Positions 8,639 to 16,572 of a stretch of 64,000 bases of DNA are shown in pieces. Source of the DNA: JACKOB01 sp024234575 (GTDB lineage: Bacteria > Pseudomonadota > Gammaproteobacteria > Pseudomonadales > Oleiphilaceae); assembly GCA_051208035.1 (NCBI GenBank), contig JBPJFZ010000002.1, forward strand, positions 186,001 to 250,000, in the 5' to 3' direction. How positions within the stretch are numbered: position 1 is the first letter of the stretch; the number at the start of each line of letters is the position of its first letter. The position numbers were made by a program, and so were the translations under genes. The notes under the pieces were generated by a model that saw nothing but the letters and a program-made list of their open reading frames with translations, ran no database searches and was not told the DNA's origin.

Positions 8639-9229
8639 TTATTGTTGGCTGGCATAATATTCGATGAGTGCTTGTATCTTATCTTCACTAAGATCTTTGA
8701 AGGTCTTTAACATTTTTTTGTCGCCCGCACGTGCACCGGATATGTATTGTTGTATTTCATCGCCAAGGTAGCCCTTATGTTGTCCGGCAATGATGCCAGA
8801 GTCATCTTCTGCTAAAGAGCCTCCTTCGGTATGGCACTTTTCACACATCATTTCATGGACTTTTTTCCCCTCTGCCGCTAACCCTGCATCGAATGCTTGT
8901 TTTGCTGCGATAAACGGTAGAGATGAATAGTGGTCGATTACCTTTTTTTGGTCATCGGCAGATAGGGCTTCGACAATGGTTTTCATGTCTTTTTTACCAT
9001 ACTCACGAGCCGTTCGGGACCCGTCGGTATAGGCTGCCATGCTGGCTTCGAGATAGGCGGAAGACATGCCTGCAATACTTGGTACATCTGCCTCTTCACT
9101 GATGCCGTTTTCTCCGTGGCATTTATCGCAGGAATTAATCAGGTCATCGGCAGCCAGCGCGTTTGAATACATTGCACCAGCCAGAATTAAACTGGCGGTA
9201 AAAGAAAACTTCTGCATAACCTTCCTCAC
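8639..9229 (-). CDS. Periplasmic diheme cytochrome c4
   Basis: 196 residues with a signal peptide (about 1-27, ending NALA) and two tandem cytochrome c domains. The haem sites are CDKCH at residue 34 and CEKCH at residue 129. Candidate axial Met residues lie in KKDMKTIVEAL (first half) and KKMLKTF (second half). Such proteins are soluble or loosely bound periplasmic electron carriers, often serving terminal oxidases. Here the gene starts the minus-strand unit with the CymA-like gene and is divergent from mtrCAB, so a shuttle between CymA and MtrA is plausible but inferred. Confidence 0.9.
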   Translation of the reverse strand: MRKVMQKFSFTASLILAGAMYSNALAADDLINSCDKCHGENGISEEADVPSIAGMSSAYLEASMAAYTDGSRTAREYGKKDMKTIVEALSADDQKKVIDHYSSLPFIAAKQAFDAGLAAEGKKVHEMMCEKCHTEGGSLAEDDSGIIAGQHKGYLGDEIQQYISGARAGDKKMLKTFKDLSEDKIQALIEYYASQQ

Positions 9230-9527
9230 TTTATGGTTATTGTTATGATTCTAACCTAGGATAGCATTACTGCTTGAATTGAATATAGATGCAAACCTTG
9301 CGTTGAATCAATGTCAAGTGAGATAAGTAGGGATAGGGTTAGCCGGTGGAAACTCCGTTCTAAGCGAGACTTTGTTTCTGGCATAACATATCCAAAGTGA
9401 TGAGGAAGGACAAAAAGCACAGGAAATAGCTTCACTAATTTTTGTATATGATTGGCGTAACATCATTCGGAAAATTGGTGAAACTGGAATCAGCTCATAT
9501 TAAAAAAATAAAGAAGGAAGGGCGCAA
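9230..9527. promoter_or_regulatory. Divergent promoter region of the electron-transfer cluster
   Basis: 298 bases between the divergent cytochrome c4 and mtrC-like genes, so promoters for both units should lie here. The mtrC start is preceded by a strong AAGGAAGG ribosome binding site at 9513-9520. I see no canonical FNR or CRP site. The nearest match to an FNR site is TTGA-N7-TCAA at 9303-9317, one base too wide for the consensus spacing. No -35/-10 pair stands out. Confidence 0.5.
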
Positions 9528-11723
9528 ATGGTTTATTCAAGATTAGCGGCGTGCCGCGAAGATCAAACATTCTGGTCGACAGTCTGCCAATCGGCGATTG
9601 CCTGTCTTCGTTTTCCCCTGGTGGTTTTATTGTCATTGTTAGTTGCGGCTTGCGGCAGCGATGGTGATGATGGTGCTGATGGTGAGGCCGGGGCTCCCGG
9701 AAAACCGGGCGCTGCGCCGACTGCGCTAACAGCCATGTTCACATCTGCATCGGTTGCTGGTGATGGCTTGCTTACCGTGAAATTTTCACTGACCGACGAA
9801 GACGGCTGGCCGTACGCCTATCTCGCTAGCAGTTCGGCAAGGTTTACCATCGCCAAATTAAATGCCGCCGGTGATTTGGGGGCAGGTGAAAGCAGTTCCT
9901 GGCAGAGCTATATTAACCGCACAGAGAACCCACCAACCGACCCATCCAATGGGCCGGGTACAGTCGCTCAGACGCAAGCGACTTCTGAGTCTAATGGCAC
10001 ATTCACCAATAATGGTGATGGTACTTACACTTATGTATTCAACACCAATCTCAAGTCCGTCACCAGCCCCGTTGCCGTAACTTATGATTCCGGTGCAACG
10101 CACCGTGTGGCTGTCCAGATCAGTGGTGGAGACGTACCTGTGGCCAATGCAACACATGACTGGTTGCCGCTGACCGGCTCCTCAACCGGCTTGGTAACGC
10201 GAAATATGGTGGCCAGTGAAACCTGTAATTCCTGTCATGGTGACTTGGCAATTCATGGTGGTGGCCGCAAAGATACAAACTATTGTGTGACTTGCCACAA
10301 CCCCGGTTCTATTGATGCCAACAGTGGTAATACTGTCGACTTCAAAGTGATGGTGCACAAAATCCACAAGGGTGCGACCTTACCTTCGGTGGCGGCTGGC
10401 GGTGAGTATGCAATTTGGGGGTTCAGAGACAGCAAACATGATTATTCTGACGTGCATTTCCCTCAGGACGCTCGTCAATGCCGCAACTGTCACGACGAGA
10501 ACAATGATAAAACCCCAGATGCCAGCAATTGGATGATGTTCCCTACGGCTGAGGCGTGTGGTAGTTGTCATGACGATGTTAATTTTGAAACTGGCGCTAA
10601 CCACGTGGCTGGGGCCCGTACTAACGCAGAGTGCTCTACTTGCCACGTTGGGGATGAGAGCAATCAGTTAACGGTTGCCCGTTCCCATGATATCTCTGGC
10701 TATGCTGAGGCCAAAGGCCTGCTATCTGTGCGCGTTGATGCCACCGCCATTGATCCGACTAACGGCGATGTGCAATTGGCCGTGTCGCTGGTTAATCCTT
10801 CCGATGGCTCGGTTTATACGCAGAAAGCTTCTGATTTGCCATTCCTTAACCGCGCTCGCATCTATCGAAACCCGGTTGACAGCAATACTGGCTACCTTGA
10901 TTCGTTGAGCTATTACGATATAGAAGCGTTGACGCCTGATGCAGCGGGACAGTATACCATCGACACAGACATTGTTCTGGCTTCGGACCAGCTTTTAGCT
11001 TTCAGTTCCCGCTTTCAGGTATGTACTGATGAAAAAGATGGTGGTTTGCTGGATTGCACGGATGCGTCAAAAGTGAATGCGGGAGTTAATGCGACTTGGG
11101 GTAACGTTGATGCAACCGGAGCGTTGCTGTCTGCGACCAATGAGCTTCAAGTCGGCGCGGATTACGAGCGCTGCGCAACATGCCACGCTGATCCCACGAT
11201 TGGTGTGCATGGTGGCGACTATTCTACTTTGCAGCAGTGCCGTGCATGTCACAACAACTCCTTTCTGAGAACTGGTCGTAGAGCAGGAAATCTTGACCTG
11301 AAGTTTGTTATTCACGCATTCCATGCGGGTAATTTGAATGACAGTAATTCGGCAACTGGAAAGGCAGAAATGCATTATCCTGACTCCATTGCAAACTGCA
11401 GTCAGTGTCATAGCGAGAACCAGATTGATTTGCCAATCGCTGCCAATAAGTTTGCCCCTGAGACTGCCACCGGACTCTTCACCAGTCCTACAGCCTTCCT
11501 TTGCTCATCTTGTCACGTCACCACCCAGACGGGAGAAGTGGATGCAGGCAACCTTGGCGCGTTACCTAGTGCTGATCAGGTGATCGTTGGACATATGATC
11601 CAAAATGGCGCTGTTTTTAATGGCTCGCAGAGTGCGGCAAATGTCACTGAATCTTGTGCAGTCTGCCACTCAAGTGGCTCCCTAGCGGCAATAGACAAAG
11701 CCCACGATACCTCTGCAGAATAG
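9528..11723 (+). CDS. mtrC: OmcA/MtrC-family decaheme outer-membrane lipoprotein cytochrome
   Basis: 731 residues, close to Shewanella MtrC, MtrF and OmcA in size. A hydrophobic signal ends in a lipobox LVAAC near residue 42, followed by an acidic GSDGDDGADGEAG run and Gly-X-Y repeats, also seen at the lipidated end of known OmcA/MtrC proteins. Ten CxxCH motifs fall in two pentaheme groups: residues about 233-380 (CNSCH, CVTCH, CRNCH, CGSCH, CSTCH) and about 549-714 (CATCH, CRACH, CSQCH, CSSCH, CAVCH). Beta-rich stretches precede each group, the alternating I-II-III-IV layout of the family. Role: surface-exposed electron transfer to or from extracellular minerals, metals, flavins or partner cells. 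The first gene of a three-gene plus-strand unit. The start is supported by AAGGAAGG upstream. Confidence 0.92.
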   Translation: MVYSRLAACREDQTFWSTVCQSAIACLRFPLVVLLSLLVAACGSDGDDGADGEAGAPGKPGAAPTALTAMFTSASVAGDGLLTVKFSLTDEDGWPYAYLASSSARFTIAKLNAAGDLGAGESSSWQSYINRTENPPTDPSNGPGTVAQTQATSESNGTFTNNGDGTYTYVFNTNLKSVTSPVAVTYDSGATHRVAVQISGGDVPVANATHDWLPLTGSSTGLVTRNMVASETCNSCHGDLAIHGGGRKDTNYCVTCHNPGSIDANSGNTVDFKVMVHKIHKGATLPSVAAGGEYAIWGFRDSKHDYSDVHFPQDARQCRNCHDENNDKTPDASNWMMFPTAEACGSCHDDVNFETGANHVAGARTNAECSTCHVGDESNQLTVARSHDISGYAEAKGLLSVRVDATAIDPTNGDVQLAVSLVNPSDGSVYTQKASDLPFLNRARIYRNPVDSNTGYLDSLSYYDIEALTPDAAGQYTIDTDIVLASDQLLAFSSRFQVCTDEKDGGLLDCTDASKVNAGVNATWGNVDATGALLSATNELQVGADYERCATCHADPTIGVHGGDYSTLQQCRACHNNSFLRTGRRAGNLDLKFVIHAFHAGNLNDSNSATGKAEMHYPDSIANCSQCHSENQIDLPIAANKFAPETATGLFTSPTAFLCSSCHVTTQTGEVDAGNLGALPSADQVIVGHMIQNGAVFNGSQSAANVTESCAVCHSSGSLAAIDKAHDTSAE

Positions 11724-11732
11724 TCTGCACTG

Positions 11733-11767
11733 AACTCGGTCCTGCAATAGGGCCGAGTTTTATTTTG
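11733..11767 (+). terminator. Intrinsic-terminator-like hairpin between mtrC and mtrA
   Basis: A 10-bp stem (AACTCGGTCC at 11733-11742, GGGCCGAGTT at 11750-11759, one G-U pair) with a 7-base loop is followed by TTATTTTG. It sits 9 bases after the mtrC stop and 31 bases before the mtrA start. It has the shape of an intrinsic terminator and would reduce, not necessarily abolish, read-through into mtrA and mtrB. Confidence 0.75.
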
Positions 11768-11797
11768 TCGCCAATCTTATAAGCTGGATATAGTTCG

Positions 11798-12808
11798 ATG
11801 CAAAATCGTATAGTCAGACCCCTCATATTTTTATCACTGTTCTTCTCACTTTTGTTTTTTAGGGCGGCTTGGGCAGAAGAGTCTGATAGCGCCAAAGACT
11901 TGGCACCAATGAGTGCTGCGCAAATCGAAAAAATTCTGGACGAAAAATTCGCCGAGGGAAAATACTCCCGTACCGGTGCTGACCAGTGTCTGCGTTGCCA
12001 TGACGAAACCTCAGATATCAGTGCTATGGGTATTTTTAAAAATGTACATGGCAGTCGCCAGGTTAAAGGTACGCCGTTTCAAGGTTTGCAGTGCGAGGCC
12101 TGTCATGGCCCCGCTGGTGACCATGTAAAGTCGCGACTGAAAGATGGCGAGCCACGTGAACCGATGATCACCTTTGGTGCTGGCTCGCCGGTACCTGCCG
12201 ACAAACAGGATAGCGTCTGTATGAGTTGCCACCAGGATGACGAGCGTCAGCATTGGGCGGGTGGTGAGCATGACCGAGCGGGAGTGCCTTGCGCGTCTTG
12301 TCATCAAGTACATCAAGCTCATGATGCGGTGAGATCCCGAGAAACCCAGGCAGAAGCCTGTGGCAGTTGCCACACTAAGCAGCTGGCACAGATTCATCAG
12401 CGTTCGAGCCATCCTTTGCAATGGGGGCAGTTGCTTTGTACTGATTGCCATAACCCACATGGGTCAGCCAATCAGGTGGCACTGAAACAGCAAACTATTA
12501 ACGACAACTGCTATTCCTGTCACGCGGAGAAGCGCGGTCCTTTCCTGTGGGAGCATGAGCCCGTGAGCGAAAACTGCAGTACCTGCCATAATCCACATGG
12601 ATCAATTAACAAAGATCTACTCAACAAAAGAGCACCGCAGCTTTGCCAGTCATGCCATACAACGGCAGGACACCCTTCGGTGCCTTATGGTGAGGCAGGT
12701 GAAGCCAACAGCAAGGCTTCTGCCTTTGTGCTGGGGCAGAGTTGCATGAATTGTCATTCTCAGGTGCATGGTAGTAATCATCCATCGGGCAATGCTTTGC
12801 AGAGATAA
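11798..12808 (+). CDS. mtrA: DmsE/MtrA-family periplasmic decaheme cytochrome
   Basis: 336 residues with a signal peptide (about 1-26, ending AAWA) and ten CxxCH sites from residue 64 (CLRCH) to residue 316 (CMNCH). The others are CEACH, CMSCH, CASCH, CGSCH, CTDCH, CYSCH, CSTCH and CQSCH. Two CxxCHNPHG repeats are typical of MtrA/DmsE. In the characterised Mtr complex this protein is the wire threading the outer-membrane barrel and linking periplasmic donors to MtrC. The gene follows mtrC after a 74-base gap with a terminator-like hairpin and precedes mtrB by 25 bases. No dmsA/dmsB-type reductase gene accompanies it, so MtrA is a better label than DmsE. Confidence 0.92.
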   Translation: MQNRIVRPLIFLSLFFSLLFFRAAWAEESDSAKDLAPMSAAQIEKILDEKFAEGKYSRTGADQCLRCHDETSDISAMGIFKNVHGSRQVKGTPFQGLQCEACHGPAGDHVKSRLKDGEPREPMITFGAGSPVPADKQDSVCMSCHQDDERQHWAGGEHDRAGVPCASCHQVHQAHDAVRSRETQAEACGSCHTKQLAQIHQRSSHPLQWGQLLCTDCHNPHGSANQVALKQQTINDNCYSCHAEKRGPFLWEHEPVSENCSTCHNPHGSINKDLLNKRAPQLCQSCHTTAGHPSVPYGEAGEANSKASAFVLGQSCMNCHSQVHGSNHPSGNALQR

Positions 12809-12833
12809 CACGAATAGGGAAATGGAGTAGCGT

Positions 12834-14954
12834 ATGAGAATAATAAAGTTCCGCCCTTTGGTGTCAGTAATCGCACTGGCATCTGGTTCGGCAGCGGTCG
12901 CTGTATCTCCTGCGGCAATGGCTGGCTATGGTTTGAAAAACGTGGATATGGCGAATGTAGATACATCAAGGTGGGCCTGTAAATACTGTCCTGACGAGTC
13001 GTCTACAGCAGGCCATGTTGCCGTCGGCGTGGGTTATTCTGATGAAGATGCGTCCGCCAGGTTTAAAAACTCACCTGCCGATGGTGATGGTGTGCAAGGT
13101 GATGTAGATGCTGCAGTCAGAAATTATGGCGACTATGGGCAGTCGCGCGTCAGTGCTTATCAGCTAGGGTTGGATAATGCTTCTGCAGAAGCTGGGGTAA
13201 GCTTAAATATCGGTCTGGATGCTTCTGTTGACTATAGTAGCAGTAAACTTTATTCCGATGAGGGTGCCCGCACAGCATTTGTTAATCCTGGTAGCGATAC
13301 GCTGGCATTACCCTCTGGTTGGACTACCCAAAGCAGCACTGATGCAATGGATCTTTCATCCATGCAGGAAGTCACCTCCTTCAAAAAGCGTGACAACCTA
13401 ACCGCCACTGCGAAACAGGTATTCGGTGAAGATATTTTGCAGGCTTCGGCTAAGTATAGGCGTGTTAATCGTGTGAGTGATGATTGGCGCTCCGGCAGTA
13501 TTTTGAATGATGTAACGGCACTTCCCGGATCGCGGGATGATAGCATCGAGGAGTTCACATTAGGGGGGGCGGTACCGTTCACCCTGTATTCGGGGGCAGG
13601 TTCAGTCGGTGTTGAGTTTTTTGAGTCCCGCTACGAAAGCGAGTCGCAAAGCCAGTCCTGGCAAAACCCATTTGCGGCAGGTATCGCCGGTGCGGATAAA
13701 GGCCGAATGGCTGCAGAGCCTGAAAACACTTTCCAGCAGTGGCGGTTGTTTGGTGATTATGCCGTTGATGCACACCGTTTTTTGCTGTCTGCAAGTCAGG
13801 GTAAGGGAGAGCAGGATCAAGCATACCTTCCATACACCAGTAACGAGCAGTTGACGACAAGCGCATTGCCTAAAACAAATTATGAAGGCGAGGTTGAAAC
13901 ATCGAATTTTCGGTTGGGCTGGAATTATTTAATAAACAGCCAGTTTCGTCTTTCCGCTAATTATCGATTCGATGAGCGGGTCAATGACTCTGAAGTTATG
14001 ACGTACCAGCCAGTAATGACGGATAGCCTTATCAAAGGTGCAATAGATAACACGATTTATAGTCATGAAAAGAACGTGTTTGATTTGGCACTAGAGTGGC
14101 GTTGGCGTCCTTCCAGCCGTTTCTTTTATGAGTATGCCTATGAAGGATTTGAAAGAACCAGTGATAATCCTGGTGAGGCAAAAACCCATGAACTGGCGTT
14201 TGGCTGGCGTGAGCGCTGGACGAGGTCGGTGACAAGTGAACTTGCCATTTCCGTCGCTGAGCGCAATAGCGATGAGCCAGACATGATGCCGGAAACCGGA
14301 GAAAACCCCTACTTCAGGGATTTTACTCTGGCGGATCGGATTCGTAATAAAGTATCGATGGATATCGCCTGGCAATATACTGATGGGGCACAGTTGCGAG
14401 CAGAAGCCTCTTATCTTGATGATGACTATGAGAACACCGTAATTGGTGTGACCGCAGGAGCAGAAGCTGATGTGAGTCTCGGTATGGATTGGCAGCTCAC
14501 ACAATCGTTAGGGACTTCTTTAACCTGGCAACGCAGCTGGTATTCCTGGGAAATGCATGGAAGCAGCCAGCAAACTATTCCGACCTGGCAAAGCAAGCAG
14601 CATGACAATGCTGATGCAATAATACTGGGCTTGAATCATGCGGGTTTCTTGCAAGACAAGCTGCATTTGGGGCTGGATTATGTCTTTGTCACGGCCAGTG
14701 GCAAAACAAATGTGTCGGTCCCTGGCGGCCATGAAAAACTCACTAGCGATTCCCATACCGTTCAGGCGTATATGAATTATTCAGTGACGCCTCAGTGGAA
14801 TGTCCGGCTTGAAGCCTTGTTTGAACATTTCGACGAGTCTGATTGGCAGACCATTGATGTCGATACTGTCCCCAGTATTCTGGCCAGCGGCGCAAAAGAT
14901 GAAGACTATCAGGACTGGTTAGTTGGCATGAAAGTGAGCTATCTGATCAAATAA
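12834..14954 (+). CDS. mtrB: MtrB/PioB-family outer-membrane beta-barrel
   Basis: 706 residues, with a signal peptide (about 1-30, ending AMA) and then a long run of amphipathic strands rich in aromatic and acidic residues, as expected for a large porin-like barrel of about 26 strands. A CKYC pair at residues 49-52 matches the N-terminal CXXC reported for MtrB of metal-reducing gammaproteobacteria and absent from many other PioB-type proteins. The barrel insulates MtrA and docks MtrC. The C terminus ends VSYLIK, not the usual terminal aromatic. It closes the mtrC-mtrA-mtrB unit, the same gene order as in Shewanella. Confidence 0.9.
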   Translation: MRIIKFRPLVSVIALASGSAAVAVSPAAMAGYGLKNVDMANVDTSRWACKYCPDESSTAGHVAVGVGYSDEDASARFKNSPADGDGVQGDVDAAVRNYGDYGQSRVSAYQLGLDNASAEAGVSLNIGLDASVDYSSSKLYSDEGARTAFVNPGSDTLALPSGWTTQSSTDAMDLSSMQEVTSFKKRDNLTATAKQVFGEDILQASAKYRRVNRVSDDWRSGSILNDVTALPGSRDDSIEEFTLGGAVPFTLYSGAGSVGVEFFESRYESESQSQSWQNPFAAGIAGADKGRMAAEPENTFQQWRLFGDYAVDAHRFLLSASQGKGEQDQAYLPYTSNEQLTTSALPKTNYEGEVETSNFRLGWNYLINSQFRLSANYRFDERVNDSEVMTYQPVMTDSLIKGAIDNTIYSHEKNVFDLALEWRWRPSSRFFYEYAYEGFERTSDNPGEAKTHELAFGWRERWTRSVTSELAISVAERNSDEPDMMPETGENPYFRDFTLADRIRNKVSMDIAWQYTDGAQLRAEASYLDDDYENTVIGVTAGAEADVSLGMDWQLTQSLGTSLTWQRSWYSWEMHGSSQQTIPTWQSKQHDNADAIILGLNHAGFLQDKLHLGLDYVFVTASGKTNVSVPGGHEKLTSDSHTVQAYMNYSVTPQWNVRLEALFEHFDESDWQTIDVDTVPSILASGAKDEDYQDWLVGMKVSYLIK

Positions 14955-14963
14955 TATGGCTCA

Positions 14964-14992
14964 GCCACGGGGCAAATTGCTGCCCCATGGCC
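14964..14992. terminator. Hairpin between convergent mtrB and purC
   Basis: A stem GGGGCA / TGCCCC with a 6-base loop is extended outward by CCA/TGG across one mismatch. It lies between the stops of two convergent genes and could end both transcripts. Neither side has a U-tract, so confidence is moderate. Confidence 0.45.
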
Positions 14993-15004
14993 TGTAAATA
15001 GGCG

Positions 15005-16114
15005 CTAGATGGCGTCAATCAGCCCGTATTGGGTGCGCAGGATTTCAATGATTTCTGCCTTGGGGTTATCTGACAGGTGCAGCGGCTGCCCAGTGATTTT
15101 TTCGGCGATATCAATATAGGTTTTCGATACCTGCATCAAGACGTCGGCAGGCAATAAATTGTTTTTAGCAAGAGCAACTCGCTCTGCCATCCGGTCCTTG
15201 TTTAACAGGATATCCGGGTCGGGAAAGTGATTGAGCAATAACTGCCGAAACCCCTCTTTCGAATTTTCGACGATTTTTCCTTCGCGGTAACTTGGGCCGT
15301 CCCAGATTCGAGAAGAGTCGGGCGTACCTACTTCATCCATATAAATTAGTTTTTCTGTGCCACTGGCGTCGGTGACGTAACCAAACTCAAACTTGGTATC
15401 AACAAATATCTGATCCAGTTTTTGCAGCGCATTACTGATAACGCCAAACCCTTCCCGCAAAAGTTTCTCGTAAATTGCCACATCGTTCGCATGGGAGAAA
15501 TTGAACGCAGCAAAATTGTTGGTGATGTCAGTGCGGGTAATGTTGACATCATCTGCCTCCGGTACACCAGGAATTCCCCGTAAGATGCCTTTAGTTGATG
15601 GTGTCATGAGCAATTCTGGCAGCTTCTGATCGCGACTTAGCCCATCTGGCAAACGTATGCCACAGAACTCCCGCTCACCTTTGCTGTAGGCTCGCCACAT
15701 CGACCCGGTAATGTATTGACGGCAGATAGCCTCAATTAACACCGGCTTGGCTTTTTGTACTATCCAAACGAATGGGTGGGGGATATCCAGAATATGACTG
15801 TCAGCCAAACCGTTTTCTTTAAACAAACCAAACCAGTGGTTTGATACAGCATTTAAGGCTGCTCCCTTACCGGGTACACCTTTTAGTCCACCTTCACCCT
15901 CCCAAATACAGTCAAACGCCGAAATGCGATCACTAATGACCATTATGGCTAAAGGTGCGTCGGCGGCGACATCATAGCCTTTTTCCTGAATCAGGCGGGC
16001 GCTGTCTGCGGCTGTTAACCAGTAAACCGAGCGAACTTTGCCGCTATGAACTGGCTTGTCGGTGCGAATAGGCAGGTCGTTGTTAACCGCGAGAACTTGT
16101 TGTGCAAGGCTCAT
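15005..16114 (-). CDS. purC: SAICAR synthetase, long form
   Basis: 369 residues from the ATG at 16112-16114. The 56-codon upstream extension of the frame has no family similarity and is excluded. The enzyme joins aspartate to CAIR in purine synthesis. Motifs are GKVRSVYWL, ISDRISAFDCIWEGEGGLKGVPGKG (read in two parts), RQYITGSMWRAYSKGEREFCGIRL and YMDEVGTPDSSRIWD. The protein is about 130 residues longer than E. coli PurC and matches the roughly 367-residue form found in Vibrio and various marine gammaproteobacteria. It is monocistronic and convergent with mtrB. Confidence 0.93.
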   Translation of the reverse strand: MSLAQQVLAVNNDLPIRTDKPVHSGKVRSVYWLTAADSARLIQEKGYDVAADAPLAIMVISDRISAFDCIWEGEGGLKGVPGKGAALNAVSNHWFGLFKENGLADSHILDIPHPFVWIVQKAKPVLIEAICRQYITGSMWRAYSKGEREFCGIRLPDGLSRDQKLPELLMTPSTKGILRGIPGVPEADDVNITRTDITNNFAAFNFSHANDVAIYEKLLREGFGVISNALQKLDQIFVDTKFEFGYVTDASGTEKLIYMDEVGTPDSSRIWDGPSYREGKIVENSKEGFRQLLLNHFPDPDILLNKDRMAERVALAKNNLLPADVLMQVSKTYIDIAEKITGQPLHLSDNPKAEIIEILRTQYGLIDAI

Positions 16115-16572
16115 AAGTTGGCTTCTTGTCAGGGCTGGTGGGAAGGTAAGTTTTGGCTGAATTCTATCAGAATCACTGCTGGTTGAAAGTCTGCTGTTCA
16201 GAAATCCTGAGAGCCAGTCGTGTTCTTGCTGGCTACCGCGATGTTTATTGCGCGTCCTGTTGCGCAATAAGAAATGGTACAAACAGGCTTGGCAATACTA
16301 AAAACCCTTCAATTACAAAAAATTACGATAGCTGTAGCTGTCATTGCCTGCCTGATTAAGAGATTAATTTGCTAATTAATTCCATAGCTTAGGGGTGGTT
16401 TTTAAAGTCTGATTAAAAATAATACAGCTACATTCATGTCAGTGATACTGAATATGCCTGATATATATTTTATTTATCTACTCGCTTTGAATAGAATGGC
16501 ACCTGAAATTTTCAAACCCAGTGTTGTCCCCGCCGATCATCCGCCGAGGATGGCAAATACCCACTGTTTTTC
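16115..16572. promoter_or_regulatory. Divergent intergenic region purC/aceA with a 26-base inverted repeat
   Basis: 458 bases without a gene between divergent purC and aceA. The clearest element is a perfect 9-bp inverted repeat at 16245-16270 (TTATTGCGC, 8-base spacer, GCGCAATAA), 131 bases before the purC start. It could be an operator or a transcript hairpin. The half nearest aceA is A+T-rich. The aceA start has GAGGA at the right distance. It does not resemble a consensus PurR box. Confidence 0.5.

Noticed and set aside
9303..9317. Possible FNR site between the divergent cytochrome operons
   Set aside because: The half sites TTGA and TCAA are separated by seven bases, not six as in the FNR consensus, and the flanking bases do not fit. 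I would not call it a binding site.
11798..12808. DMSO-respiration DmsE instead of MtrA
   Set aside because: No DmsA or DmsB type reductase gene accompanies it, while an OmcA/MtrC-type gene lies directly upstream, so an Mtr assignment fits better.
15005..16282. PurC with a 56-residue N-terminal extension
   Set aside because: The extension has no family similarity, and the internal ATG at 16114 restores the known 367-369 residue form, so the extension is an open frame only.
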